NCBI GenBank assembly: GCA_012295275.1
Contig: CM022677.1
Span: 26,266,544-26,330,543 of the forward strand
Source of the DNA: Chrysomallon squamiferum
Lineage: Eukaryota; Mollusca; Gastropoda; Neomphalida; Peltospiridae
Length of the DNA stretch: 64,000 nt
Direction of reading: 5' to 3'
The translations under genes were made by a program, and so were the position numbers. Positions 35,038 through 64,000 of the stretch are shown one piece after another. The notes below the pieces were generated by a model, which saw only the letters and a program-made list of their open reading frames with translations, had not been told where the DNA came from and searched no databases. Position 1 is the first letter of the stretch. Every line of letters starts with the position of its first letter.

Positions 35038-35161
35038 ACGTAAAGTTATCTATAGTGTGTGTTTGTGTTTGAAAAAATCAATGTTCTATCATTTTATTCT
35101 TTTCTAATATAGCTGCAGGATAATATTCAAGTTTACGTAGTTATTTCAGCTCAGACACATA

Positions 35162-35187
35162 CACACACTCACACGTACACCCACACA

Positions 35188-35231
<44 letters not shown>

Positions 35232-35335
35232 TATACAAAACTACAGACACATATAAAAAAAAAAGAATCGAAAGAAAGAAAAATAAAATAAAATAAAATA
35301 AAATAAAATAAAATAAAATAAAATAAATAACTAAA
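35162..35335. repeat. (CA)n and (AAAAT)n microsatellites
   Basis: CA run to about 35,228, then a pentanucleotide AAAAT run from about 35,282. Confidence 0.9.
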
Positions 35336-35440
35336 TAAAAATTCACATTTGTTACTCGCAATAAAACTAAATATAGGAAAATCTATCTTATCTAAGAATC
35401 TACCCCAATATAAATATTAAGAAGCAGTATATATATATAT

Positions 35441-35892
35441 CTATATATTATAGAATTTCCCATTTATAATAATTTAAAAAATCACATTTAACTTTGTATT
35501 TGTATTTTAATGTTTTTCTTCTGAAAGTATCGCAGCTGTTTTTGATTTGAGAATGTTGAACAGTTTTGATTCAATACTTTCTAAAAATGGTTTATGTGCG
35601 CCTATGTAATTAACTGTTTGTGTTGTAAGTGAATAATACAAATTCTTCAGAAAATTTAAAAACGTTTCGGAATACAGGTGCGGGTGTTTCCTTGTTTTTT
35701 TTTTTTTGTTTTTTCTCTCTCTCTGAGTGTGTGTTTTAACGAATATACAGAAAAGAAAAGAGAGAAGAAAAACATGCTTATATATGTAAATGTTATAAAT
35801 TACGATGTTTATGCATAGAGTATGGCACACACTTTAACACAGACGCAAACATATACATACACACACAGAATTCACACGTAGATATAAAAAGC
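35441..35892. repeat. 0.45-kb repeat, copy 1 (copy 2 in intron 1 at 38,431)
   Basis: Closely matches 38,431-38,873, including 'gatttgagaatgttgaacag' and 'aaaacgtttcggaataca'. Same orientation. It is either a dispersed repeat or part of an old local duplication around the 5' end of the downstream gene. Confidence 0.85.
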
Positions 35893-35944
35893 TATATTAA
35901 AATGCGTTCAGCTGAAATACAATATTTTACAGCGATATAAAACA

Positions 35945-36003
<59 letters not shown>

Positions 36004-36005
36004 TA
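35945..36005. repeat. (ATT)n microsatellite
   Basis: Uninterrupted ATT run, followed by a few ACT units. Confidence 0.92.
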
Positions 36006-36372
36006 CTACTACATACTGGTATTATCGTCAGCATGTATCATCATCGTCACTTTTATCGTCAACATTAATTAATATTATTATTATTATTAAATCTGAATAA
36101 ACCGAATAAATTATTTTTCTATGAAAGTTGAACCAGGCGTGTGAAAACGTCTCTCAGGTATATTTGTTTCCGTTAACAGTACCCGGCTGTTGTAACCGTG
36201 AGACAAAAAAAAAAAAAAAAAAAAAATAACGAAAATAAATAAATAAAAAAAAAATTAAATAATAAAAATCCAAATTAAAATTAATAATAATAAAAAAATT
36301 CATTTAAAAAAAAAAAATAAAAAAAAAATATATATATAAAAAGGAAATGAAATATATTAATAAATAAAATTA

Positions 36373-36377
<5 letters not shown>

Positions 36378-36427
<50 letters not shown>

Positions 36428-36428
36428 C
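36378..36428. repeat. (ATT)n microsatellite
   Basis: Uninterrupted ATT run. Confidence 0.92.
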
Positions 36429-37190
36429 TAAGTGGCAGTTTGCAATATACTGAACAAATTTATTTTCTATGTATGTGTACTATTTTCCATTCATCTGCGG
36501 TGTCTTTCACTAACAACACCCCCTCCGCTACACAAAAGAACCTAAACTTGTTTTACCAAAATCACATTGATATATATTTTTTTCACGAATAGACAAAATA
36601 TTTTCCCCTTGTTATATCTAACTCAAGCAATATAACTCGTTCCTGTTTGGGAGAAAAATAAAAATAAAGTTAAAAATTAAAACCAGTTTGGTGAGGTTAT
36701 AAGACTTGCGTAGGAATAATTAAGCCGAAAAGTGCGTAGGCTTTTCATAGTCACTCAAGCGACAAGACATTCCCAAATAGTTATTGTCCGATTAAACTGT
36801 TTTATCCCTGTTACCACTGGTTCTTCAGGTATATATATATATTTTTTTTTTTGCTAGAAGAATAAATTATAAAAGAAATTCTATAAAATAAAAAGCCTGC
36901 TCAGGTTGTCAGTGCGGATCGACTGGTATCTTGTCATGGTAAAGTTAATTCATAAACGGACGACAATACGCGTTTGTAGTCTTTCAAAAGGAACCAGTTT
37001 TTCTACATATCCCCATTAATTTTAACGAGTACTTTTTTTTTTAAAAACCAGTTATGCTGCTTGGATATGACTGCAAAATAAAGTGATATTAAAAAACAAG
37101 AAAAAAAAGAAAAAAAAAAAGAAACAACAAAAAAACAAAAAACCTCTGATAGTTAGAAAGTACAGCTAACAATAATTTAGTATCTTTACG

Positions 37191-37198
37191 TGACGTCA
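37191..37198. promoter_or_regulatory. Palindromic CRE-like site TGACGTCA
   Basis: A perfect TGACGTCA lies about 1.1 kb before the start codon at 38,318. This is the consensus for CREB/ATF factors. A single 8-bp match in 64 kb is only slightly more than chance, so function is not shown. Confidence 0.2.
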
Positions 37199-37769
37199 TT
37201 CTGTATCAAATTTTATTTTTGAGTTACAATTTTTGACTTGTATTTAGGGCGTGTCAGAATGTAGGTTACCAAGCATGTGCAGGGTAGATAAACAGGTGGA
37301 TCTGGTTAAACAGCCAAATTTCACTGAATTGGACGATCTAGGCTTGTGCACATGAAATATAGAATACGAAAGGTTTTGCACCTGCACATGAAGGCGCGCG
37401 CCTGAATAAGCAAGCACAAAGGCGCGCGTTCGCGCACACGCACACACACATACATACACAGCCTAGCTGGAAAAAAAAAAAAAAAAAAAAAAAAGAAAGA
37501 AAGAAAGAAAGAAATTAAAATTAAATTTGTACAAAGATTATTTTTTCTTTTATTCAATTATAGCGTGCTCTTCTAAAATCTTTTATATACATGTGTATTT
37601 TTCTTTGGTCAATATGACATGAAGCGGTGCTTAGCCTATTCAACAGTTTTGCTATCAGGTTAGAATTCTTCTTTATTATTATTACTGAATATGTAACAAA
37701 ATCCCTTATGTCAATATTAACATTTATACTTGTATTTGCCAACGCAGAATAAAGCGCTCCCTCATATTC

Positions 37770-37960
37770 TGTCTACATCCCACGCCAAAATGCTTACAAA
37801 CCAGTACGCCCATATTTAGTTTGCCTACAAACTAGAATGACTGCAATTGAATATGCCTACATCCTAGTATTCCTATAGTGATTTTTGTTTTCAAACTAGG
37901 ATGTGTGCAACTCGGTCAATTTCCTACATCTTAGCATTTCGTATTCTGTATTTCATGCAT
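37770..37960. repeat. Degenerate short tandem repeat (CTACA..CTAG unit)
   Basis: Six or so diverged copies of a 20-30-bp motif with 'cctacaaactagaatg' or 'cctacatcctagtattc' cores. Confidence 0.45.
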
Positions 37961-38296
37961 ACAAGTCTAGTTCTTCCATTCAGTGAAATAAAAAAGTATA
38001 TAAATAAATGGCAGCGGTAAAGGTTTTGGTTTGTAGGCAGCTACAGATTTACTTGTTTGTTTGATCCTTTTCAGATACACTGACCATTAAATGTGAGTGT
38101 GTGTGTGTGTGTGTGAGTGTGTGTGTGAGTGTGTGCTTGGGTGGATGAGGCTGGGTGATTTCATTTCTTACACAATACGTAGTTGTATGTGAGTATATTG
38201 TGAGCTATGTGTGTGCGGTTGGTGAATTTTTATGTGGGTGGGTTTCTTATTGGTGTGTTTGTGTTTGATAATATCGTGTCTTACATCTCTTTACAG

Positions 38297-38317
38297 AATT
38301 AGGACCTCAGCTGAAAC
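38297..38317 (+). promoter_or_regulatory. 5' UTR end of the Pif-like gene, after a spliced leader intron
   Basis: A good acceptor (tctctttacag) ends at 38,296, 21 bases before the ATG, which implies at least one non-coding exon upstream. The sequence before the ATG is CTGAAAC, with A at -3, a good start context. Confidence 0.6.
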
Positions 38318-55077
<16,760 letters not shown>

Positions 55078-55680
55078 ACGTAACAAGCCAGCCATTTTCT
55101 TGCTCATATAACAACACTGCTCATAAAGAACCTGCTCAAAAATATTCATTTGAAAACACATTGTTGAAAAAAATTGTATTTGAAAATGTCTTGTATGCTT
55201 CTGTATATTAAAATGCAAAACATGGTTTTTTGTTTAAATATGAAGTAAAGAGAACTTCAGTAAACTAAATGTAGGTACATTTTTAAAATTCATCTATATT
55301 TGTTTATCTTTCTTTCTTTTTTTATATATTTAAGAATGAAAAATGATTTTTGAAATAGTTTTTAATCTATTTAATTTAAAAAGAGCAGCTATATTTGTAC
55401 ATTTAGAAATCTCTAGAACTTTATTTTTTTACATTTTTATATATTGAAAAAGTATTCTCCAATTCAAATAGTTTTTTTCCTAGGTTATACTTTTGCTTTT
55501 TATATCCATTATTTTTATCTATCTACTTTTATAATTTTTAATTTGTAGATTTGAGCTTAACTACACAATCATAATTTCTTTTGAAAAAGTATTAGTATCA
55601 TCACATGCACTGTCTATTTTATGGGTTGCAGTTTTGGAAGTGATTAATTAATTGTTAATAAATGCTTAATTTTAGGTTTC
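55078..55680 (+). terminator. 3' UTR with AATAAA polyadenylation signal
   Basis: The first canonical AATAAA after the stop is at 55,657-55,662. An ATTAAA variant near 55,206 could give a shorter end. The actual cleavage site is not determined. Confidence 0.55.
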
Positions 55681-56282
55681 TTGCGTCAAGGGCATTAAAA
55701 AGTAACCTGTAATGGTGTATTTTGGAAAATTTCTTCAGTATGAGATAAAATTTAGTTTAATGTCAACATTGACTTAATGTTTTAATGTCTTAATATAAAC
55801 ATTTTTAAAAGTGTTAATAATAATTAAAAAAAAAAAAAAAATGAATTATAAAAAATTAAAAAAGAGAAATATTAATAATACAAATACTTTGAGATCAATA
55901 TATTTACAATCAAAATCTGATTGAAATGTTGTCATTATTTTTGTAGAATTTGATAATTATAACCTCCAAACCAGTACTATGGAATAAGTTTTGATGTAAA
56001 GAATATTTTTTTATTCTAAATATTGTTCGTTAATGTTATTAATAAAATAATAAATTTGAAGTAAATATAAAATTTTATTCCTCATTATAACACCTTTTTA
56101 ATATATTTTGTTTTTGTTTACCTGTAAATTTAATTCAAGGCATGAAAAAGCTGTTTATTAAAAAAGTGGAACATTTGTGCATAATTGTATTAGCAGTTAA
56201 GATTTGTAGTTAACAAAATTAAATTAGTTTTAATGTATATCAGTTGTATATTTGTAATTTCATTTTCCTATTTTATTATTAT

Positions 56283-56327
<45 letters not shown>

Positions 56328-56328
56328 A

Positions 56329-56369
<41 letters not shown>

Positions 56370-57347
56370 TTACTATGTTAGCTTATTTCTGATTATATAA
56401 AACTTTCACTTATATGTTTACAATTTTAATACCACAAGCTAATATAATACTTCAGTAATTTCATGACAGAATGAACAAACTTGATCCATTTTTCAAATTA
56501 GTTTCTTAAAATTTAATATTTATATTTGTTAACTCTGCTGATTTATGTTGTTTCTATTTTCCATAATTAGTAAAAAAAAAATAATAACAAATATAAATTA
56601 TGGATTATAACTTTTATTACAATATTTTTTAGTAACAAAAAACAAAATCTTATATAAAATGTAAATTTAGATTATTTTTATAACTATGAACTAACATTTA
56701 TAAATAAACATATTTTTATATATCTGCATCTGTTTTGATTTGTTATTTTGATCTCTCTTCTCTCTATTAATCTTAAACAATAATACTAACAATAAAGATG
56801 ACAACAACAATAATAATAAGACCTGTAGGATGAAGCACACTTTCAAGAACTTAGTAGAAATTGCAGTAATATAAAACTGGAGAAAAAAAAGAAGAGAAAA
56901 AACAAAAAAGAATAATAATAATACAAAATTTGTTATGTCAAAAGTTTTACTTTTTTTTTAGTTTGTTGGTCAGCTTAACATCAGATCTAGAAATGAATAT
57001 CAAAGTGAAATATTGTTTATTTATAGAAACAATTATATTTGTAGTTTCTTGATTAAAAATAAATAAATTCATCAAGTTATCAAGTAAGAACAAACAACTG
57101 TTTAAAACAACATGTGTATTAATGAAAAACACAGTGGGCTATCCTATAAGGAATCTAATTGGTTCCAGATAATTAGGTGTTACAAGGTTCCATTGAAATA
57201 TGTGTTATAAGTTGTAATCTGTTCCTGGCCCCCAAATACAAATGACAAATATAACAAGTAAAATAATTTGATAAATGTATATTTAAACTCCTGAAATGAA
57301 TGATGTCATTAATACTTTATCTTATCTTACTGTTGCTGAGCTTTCAG

Positions 57348-57409
57348 TGGAGAAGCCAGAGGAGCCAGAGGAGGCGGAGGAGAGCAGTCATCCTTCCAAG
57401 CCCTTTTTG
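57348..57409 (+). other. Isolated exon-like acidic stretch
   Basis: Between ctttcag and gtgact lie 62 nt that are GC-rich against the surroundings and read EKPEEPEEAEESSHPSKPFL in one frame. It could be an exon of an unseen gene or a relic of a retroposed sequence. There is no partner exon in the window. Confidence 0.2.
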
Positions 57410-57727
57410 GTGACTCCTACAGGCAGTTCAACAATGAATTTTCAAATACATACAATTTTCGTAGCATATTCTCTTACGTTTAATGAAAATATTTAAGATA
57501 AAGTGATTATAATAAATAACTTTTGGATTCTGAAGCAATGTAATATTATTTAGAATTATGTTTTAAATTTATTTTTATGGAACGATAACAATGATTTGTT
57601 ACCTTGTTAGAGTTTGGCACAATCAGCTTTACTCTGAATGCTCAGCAATATGAGTTAGTTTCCTGCTACAACAAAAATATTCAGTAACTTTCACCTGAGA
57701 TTTTAATCTCATTTCTTTCCTTTTTTT

Positions 57728-57746
57728 TTAAATAATAATAATAATG

Positions 57747-57815
<69 letters not shown>
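57728..57815. repeat. (AAT)n microsatellite
   Basis: AAT run of about 85 bp with one GAT interruption. Confidence 0.92.
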
Positions 57816-57817
<2 letters not shown>

Positions 57818-59159
57818 CAAATAATAGTTGAGTTTTGATTGGTCAATAAAATATGACATCATATAATGGCAGAATTTCACTTTGGAGGCAGGTAGTTTTG
57901 TACAATTATAAAATGAATATTAATTTACTAATTATTGATAGGACATGAATAAGGAGTAAATTTAAACTAACTATTTAATCAAAATAGCAATTAATAGCAA
58001 GAACAATACTGGAACAATAAATAAGTCAATATTTATCTTTGAGCAAGTGGTAACCAAGGGAATCTACAGTAAAGTTAAATTCGAATGTACGATCATTCAG
58101 AATAAAACATTTTTGGTATGAACATAATTAATTTATCCAATAATAATAATAACAATAACAATAACAATAACAATAATAAATAAATAAATAAATAAATAAA
58201 TAAAAGAATTTGAAATGGATGGATGGAAGAATAAGAAGAAAAATAACAGAAAAATGTTAAGTTGAAAGAAAATAAATAAATAAAAATAAATAAATAAATA
58301 AATGTGTGAAGAAAGAAAAACAAATAGACAATATGAAGACTGCAAAGAATCAGAAGATAGAATATTGAAAAGGAACAAATGAAGAAAAATAAAAATGGAA
58401 AATAAGAAACAAGGCAGAAGAATGAGAAGAAAAGGAAGATGTCAAAGAAATGAAAAAATAATAAAGATAGAATAATCAGAAACAAGAAAAACAATTAATA
58501 ATAATTAATAATAATAATAATTGATAATAATAATAATAGAAGAAAGACCAAAAATGAAGAAAGAATGTTACATGAAAAATATAAAGAATGAGGAAATGGG
58601 TGTGTGTTTGTGTGTACAAAACTTGTGATAAATGTAATAAACACATCATGAAGTCAGAAAGAGAAAGAAGAAAATGTTACATGAAAAAATATAGAAATAT
58701 ATGCCTACCTGTTTGTTATTAAAAATAAAAACACATCATGTTGTCTGAAAGAGAAAAAAAGAAAAAAATAGGCGCCTTGTTTCGTTATTAAAAAAGAAAT
58801 ATAAAAATCTGAGAAAAATTCACAAGAACAACAACAGAGATTACTAACAAATATTAAATACATTATAACTGTTGTTAATAATTTGAGTCGGAAGTATTAA
58901 TATTATACTTTTACCATGTTACTCATCTATCCTTTACGAAAGCCTCGAAGCTGTTATGTCATTACTTCAAATAATCGTTTTAGTCATTGTGCCGTGTGGG
59001 CGTTCAAATACTGACCAGAAATACTGTAAATTAAAATAGTATCACTTGGTTTTATTTCACTCTATTTTTCAAATAACAAGAGAAAACAGTAGTCGTTTAG
59101 TTTGGATATTTCCGTCTTAGTGTGTAGGTCATTATAATCATCAATATTTTTGATCTAGC

Positions 59160-59380
59160 CTTCGATCTCTCACCTGCTTTCCCGTTGCGAGTTATTTCCC
59201 CGTAGTATACAAATCTCGCGAGGTGGGCGGAAGCTATCATTCATAAGAATTAAGATGGCTGAAACCTGGAAGAGGTTTTTCTTCTTGGAGTAGGTGTTAA
59301 ATTAAAATGTAGAAGTGTTGCCTGTTAGCTGACAGAGAAGTTCCGGCGAAGCGAGCAGAGTTCACTTATCGTGTCTCAAA
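59160..59380 (+). promoter_or_regulatory. TATA-less, CpG-containing promoter and 5' UTR of an unidentified gene
   Basis: Base composition changes from AT-rich repeats to mixed sequence with several CpGs. It holds TCTCGCGAGG at 59,214-59,223, close to the TCTCGCGAGA element of TATA-less housekeeping promoters, and AAGATGGCTG at 59,253-59,262, like a YY1-type site near a start. Two short upstream ORFs follow: MAETWKRFFFLE (59,255-59,293) and ATG-TAG (59,307-59,312). Confidence 0.55.
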
Positions 59381-59407
59381 ATGTCTGCCAGAGAAATCTA
59401 TTCAAAG
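59381..59407 (+). CDS. First coding exon of an unidentified gene (MSAREIYSK...)
   Basis: ATG in good context (TCAAAATGT, A at -3), nine codons MSAREIYSK, then a gtaaat donor at 59,408. It lies just after the promoter-like region. The rest of the gene would be beyond the window or in exons I cannot recognise. I do not identify the protein from nine residues. Confidence 0.5.
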
Positions 59408-59480
59408 GTAAATGAATAATATTCAATATTTTAGGACCATAGTTGACACAACTCGACTTCTGATGTCGTCTGGGCTTGAA

Positions 59481-59536
<56 letters not shown>

Positions 59537-60113
59537 TGATGATGATGATGATGAGTAATTTATTATTATTTTTTTTTCAAAACATTCAAGCTAATCGTTT
59601 GACTAAATTAGTAAATAGATATTTCATTAGTTTTATTAATTCATTTTTAATGTTATAATAATATATTTCTATGAGTTCAGTGGAAATAATACATTAAAAA
59701 AAAAAATAATAACATCAAATATATTTTCTTTCTCTTCTAGTGACAATGAATTATAACAGTTAATTTCAGTGATTAATAATATTTAATTATATTTTATAAT
59801 TTGATAAGTGTTTTTATTGGGTGTGTCTTTTTGTGGAGGCCTGTATGTAATTTCTTAAAATATTTAGATGGCACAAGGAATATTTTATATTTACTAAAAA
59901 CCAATGGATCAGTGAATCAATTTAAACAAAACAGTGAAAGAAAATACTCCAACAAATTACCTCCCTGATCTGTTTTTTTTTGTAATTATATTATTATATT
60001 ATTATCATCATTATCATCATCATCATCATTATCATTATTGTTAATTCAGTTATTTTAACTTTTTGTTATTTATATATTTTTTATTATTTTTATTTATTAA
60101 CTTGTTTTTTCTT

Positions 60114-60144
<31 letters not shown>

Positions 60145-60514
60145 GTATGTAATCAAAATAATTTGTAATATTATAATATTACTTTGTCTGACATTACTTC
60201 CATGTACAGAGAAGTGTCATATTCATGAAGAGATATGCATTTATATTTAGAAAAAGATTTGCTTGAACAAAGGATGTTATTACTTTAATTAGGATGATGA
60301 GGAAATATTACACATACACATACAAAACACACCCACACCCACACACACACACATTTATCTGAAAATGCTTCTATCACAACATTTTAGATAAATATAGTAT
60401 GTTTCTTGCAATAAAATATATATTTCAATAAAATAAGGTTATTATTACTGTTTACTTAATATTTTTTTTTTTTAAAGATTTAATAAAAAAATAAAGATAA
60501 TGTGTGTGTGTGTA

Positions 60515-60563
<49 letters not shown>

Positions 60564-61296
60564 GCGAGAAAGTAAGCAACACTAAATGTATAAATAATTG
60601 CTAAATACATCTGTCAAAATGTCATCATTGAAAGAGGATTATAATATAAAAATGAATAACAGAAAAATCACATTTCAATAACTAATATTTAATATTTTTG
60701 TTATCTAAAATGTTGAAAAATACTTGCACATGAAATTAAAATAAATTATAGTTTGCTATAAATATTTCATGAGTATATTTATGATTTGTGTGGCCTTACG
60801 TCTGTTTCTGCATGTTGATGGGTTATTCAGTGTTTTATTAAATCAGATGTAACAGACGTACTGCTGTTTTTATGATAATTATTTGTTTATTTCTATTCAA
60901 TCTGTCTCATACAACTAGAGATGTGACAACAGAAACTACTTAACAAACTTATTAAAATTGTACTAATCTGTATAGCTACATCTTTGTGTTTGTGTGTATG
61001 CAGATGTGTGTGTGTTTATATACTTATTTCTGTTATAAATGAATAATTCATGATTCAACAATTAGTAAAATATAACAATCCCACTACTAATACTAAATAA
61101 TAAATAGGACAAGACATGATATGATATTAAATTTTAATTTGAATTAAATTACATTAAAAAGTAAACATCACAGATTAAAATAAGAACTTGTTACTGTTTA
61201 AAAATAAAAATAAAAATAAATAAAAATGATTATTATTACTTATCAGAGTATATTTATAGTAAGCAGTAAGAACTTAACTTGAAACCTGAACTCTGG

Positions 61297-61311
61297 TGAC
61301 CTCTAAGGTCA
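61297..61311. promoter_or_regulatory. Everted repeat of nuclear-receptor half-sites (ER3)
   Basis: TGACCT-CTA-AGGTCA: two perfect half-sites facing outward with 3-bp spacing. Nuclear receptors can bind everted repeats. It is a single motif without other support. Confidence 0.2.
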
Positions 61312-62720
61312 TAATTTATACTTACAACACAGTCAGTATAGTATGGGCGTTATATCAGTCCATTACTATGATATGATTCATAGGAGCTACTATAATTACT
61401 AGAGCATGCGTACCATACTTTAAAAAATAACAACGTGCACAAAGATGTATTTTTAAATCAAGCCTGCTGAACATTTTTGTCATTCTTTGTAATAGTTCAT
61501 GAATGAAATGAAATTTAACATACTTTCTTAAATAAACATTGTTTCTGTTGTAAATGTAATAATTGATATATAGAAAACTATTCTGTAATAAATTTATCTA
61601 AAAATGCTTCTATTTCAACATTTTAGCTAAATAAATTTTTATGGATAACCTCTTATTATGGATAAATTCTTTGTTACTACATTTTCTGAATAATTATAAA
61701 AATATACATATATATCTGTGTGCGTGACTTTACAGAAGTTATTTAATCACTTTATAAAATTTAACCTGCAGCAAATAGTCACCTAGTTACATATATATTG
61801 GAATCCATGAAGAAAGAAAGAAAGACAGAAAAAAGAACCCTGCTTCACTTAAGAATAAGAAGGTGTAAATATTAAAAAGACAAAGTCATGTATGTTTGTA
61901 AATATTTATACTGTTGTTTAATATTGCAGAATCGCTGAAGTATGACACCTTACATAATTTCATCTTTGTAAAGAAATGGTTTAGTTTAATGACATAAAGT
62001 AAACTATTGGTGTACACGTTGATATTAAAATTAATGAAAAAAATGTGAATGTTACTTAATGCTAAATGTGACATTTAATAAAAATTCATAATAAAATGTT
62101 AAATGTTGGTGGTGAGTGTAAAAATTATTGATAAAATTAATAATTTATTTGATGTTATGTAGTGATTTATTGTAACCCACTTTCCCACATCTGCTGAAAA
62201 CAAATTATTATCATTTACCTTTTCTCCTTAATCTTCTTATTACTAAATTGTTTTTAATATTTACAAATTTTCTTCCTACTTCTACTACTATTACGTTTAC
62301 AATATTACTATTACTACTTTTTTACTAACACTACTATTACAACTATTGCTATTATTATTACTATTACTACTACTATTACAACTACCACTACTGCTACTAC
62401 TATTACTACAGTTTTCCTCCTCATTTTTTTATTGTCATTACAAATAATGTTGGTGATAAAGAACGTTTCAAGTTGTGTTTAATACTCATTGATTTATGTT
62501 TACACTGGTTATAAACATATTTAGAAAAGTATATTTTGTCTGAATGATTCTAATGGGAAATGCTTGTAACCTCGAGAAAATACATAAAACATTCAACTGT
62601 TTCGTATTCCTCAGGGTATCAATGGTCAGTATGAGATAAAATTAGGGAAAAGATAATAGAAATTATATTTGGAAAAACAGAAATAAATAAAGGAATAAAA
62701 ATAACTGATATTTAAATTAT

Positions 62721-62771
<51 letters not shown>

Positions 62772-63362
62772 TACAGTAGTAGTATAACAGTAGAACTGTC
62801 AGTTGCTGTTGTTAGTGGTTCAGGAAATATAAGTGGAAATACACACTGCTAATAGCATGTTATTAATTTACAAGTACTTACATAGTGTGTACATAGTAAT
62901 ATGAACTATTGAAATCAAAAGTGTATGTTTCCTCCTTTTTTAAAATGTAGCTGTTTGTTTGTTTCTTTATTTCTTTCTTTGTTCATTGGTATTCTATCAA
63001 AGAGTGTTTTTCAATATTTGTGTTTAAACCCTTTAGTGTGTGTGTGTGTGTGTGGTGTTGGGACCAGCAAGTAAAGCCTTTTGAGACAGATTATAAAGAT
63101 TAAAATAGTGTGTATGTGTGTGCGTGCATAACACACACACACACACACGCACGCACGCACACAGAGCTAGAAAAGTAACCACAGATATTTTAATTCTGTT
63201 CTTACATGTGGCCTGTAGAGCAAAAAAATGCATAATAATATTATATAAACATATCCATAACTTTATTAACTTAAACTGTATTTAAGGTAAAGCGGTAAAA
63301 CAATATATTGTTTACATATCTATAAATTCATTAACTTTCCTCGTAGAAGAAGTGTTCTAACT

Positions 63363-63517
63363 CACCTGTCCTATTATTTTACCTGGATATACTCTACAGG
63401 TAATTTACCTGTCAATGAAGATCAATTACAGGTTGTAATCTGTAACCTGGTATATTAATTTTTACCTGAAGGCATGACATATCTAACAGATATTCATTTG
63501 TCAAGGTTGGTTACCTG
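63363..63517. promoter_or_regulatory. Cluster of eight CAGGT/ACCTG motifs
   Basis: Eight ACCTG or CAGGT pentamers in 155 bp, several as TACCTG/CAGGTA. This is the core recognised by Snail/ZEB-type zinc fingers and some bHLH factors. It is much denser than in the flanks, but function is inferred only from density. Confidence 0.3.
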
Positions 63518-64000
63518 TTTGTCGTAGCTTGTAAATGAAGAAATAGGTACAAAGTACACAACATCAACACCAACACCAGTACCCACACAAACACACACAT
63601 ACACATACACATACACACATATACACCCACAAACACACACACACACACTTACACATACATTATATTACTGAAGTTCACGAACTGATACTTAAAAAGTGAC
63701 ACTAAAATAAGCACATAAAACGTGTATTCTGATTTCCCTATGTATCCCCAGAATCACACCCACACACACCCACACACACCCACTGCTCACCCACTGCTCA
63801 CCCACAGATAACATACAAATCTCAAGATTATAAAAAACATTTCTCATACATCACCTTTTTCATTATTTATGGCAAATTTTCTTTTTTATATATTTGTACA
63901 CTGTTAATTTATTTGGTTTCTGTGTGTATGTGTACCTTGATAATTAAAACAATCTACTGGGATCTGAACTTGTTTACAGAAGCAGGTCATGTGACGTGTC

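Larger units (their letters stand above)
55681..59150. other. AT-rich spacer, no clear gene
   Basis: Mostly low-complexity AT-rich sequence with a (TA)n/(TG)n block at about 56,284-56,367, an (AAT)n block at 57,735-57,815 and (AAT)n/(AAAT)n blocks near 58,137-58,300. One exon-like stretch at 57,348-57,409 is listed separately. Confidence 0.6.
59408..64000. other. Probable first intron of the MSAREIYSK gene
   Basis: AT-rich sequence with (AAT)n/(GAT)n at 59,479-59,554, (GA)n at 60,530-60,554, (AAT)n at 62,723-62,770 and CA-rich stretches at 63,121-63,162 and 63,580-63,800. No further coding exon is recognisable on either strand. Confidence 0.5.

Overview
The window is eukaryotic: AT-rich, intron-rich and full of microsatellites ((ATT)n, (GA)n, (CA)n, (TA)n), with GT..AG introns and extracellular-protein exons. 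The domain mix of von Willebrand factor A (vWA), thrombospondin type-1 (TSP1), chitin-binding peritrophin-A (CBM14) and a C-terminal laminin-G-like domain recalls the Pif/BMSP shell-matrix family. That points to a mollusc or another lophotrochozoan. The species cannot be fixed from the sequence. All supported genes are on the + strand; I see no minus-strand gene, CRISPR array or convincing tRNA/rRNA.

Region 1 (about 281-29,000): a tandem array of vWA-vWA-TSP1 units. Unit A (281-12,915) has a split vWA1, a 12-nt micro-exon, a split vWA2 and ten TSP1 exons. Unit B (12,916-27,755) repeats this with nearly identical vWA exons and a different TSP1 set, including a recent 2.5-kb tandem duplication of four TSP1 exons. 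Unit C (27,756 to about 29,000) is a remnant with one intact TSP1 exon. Almost all exons are phase 1-1, and the last exon of A splices in phase to the first of B. Neither unit has a signal-peptide exon here, so A+B+C is most simply one long gene whose 5' end lies before the window. Decayed exons lie between the intact ones.

Region 2 (29,630-38,296): no gene found. It holds microsatellites, minisatellites, a possible degenerate transposon and a 0.45-kb sequence that recurs in intron 1 of the next gene.

Region 3 (38,318-55,077): a complete related gene. Seventeen coding exons join in frame (7,374 nt, 2,457 residues): signal peptide, vWA1, micro-exon, vWA2, one TSP1, a single 4,638-nt exon with 25 TSP1 repeats, another TSP1, a 15-nt micro-exon, two CBM14 domains, a third Cys-rich module and a LamG-like domain. 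The product is predicted to be a secreted chitin-binding matrix protein. An intron near the 3' end holds a minisatellite of about 36 copies whose unit is the exon-3' end plus the 5' splice site of that same exon.

Region 4 (55,078-64,000): the 3' UTR, a long AT-rich spacer, then a CpG-containing TATA-less promoter near 59.2 kb with a short first coding exon (MSAREIYSK) of an unrelated + strand gene that runs out of the window.
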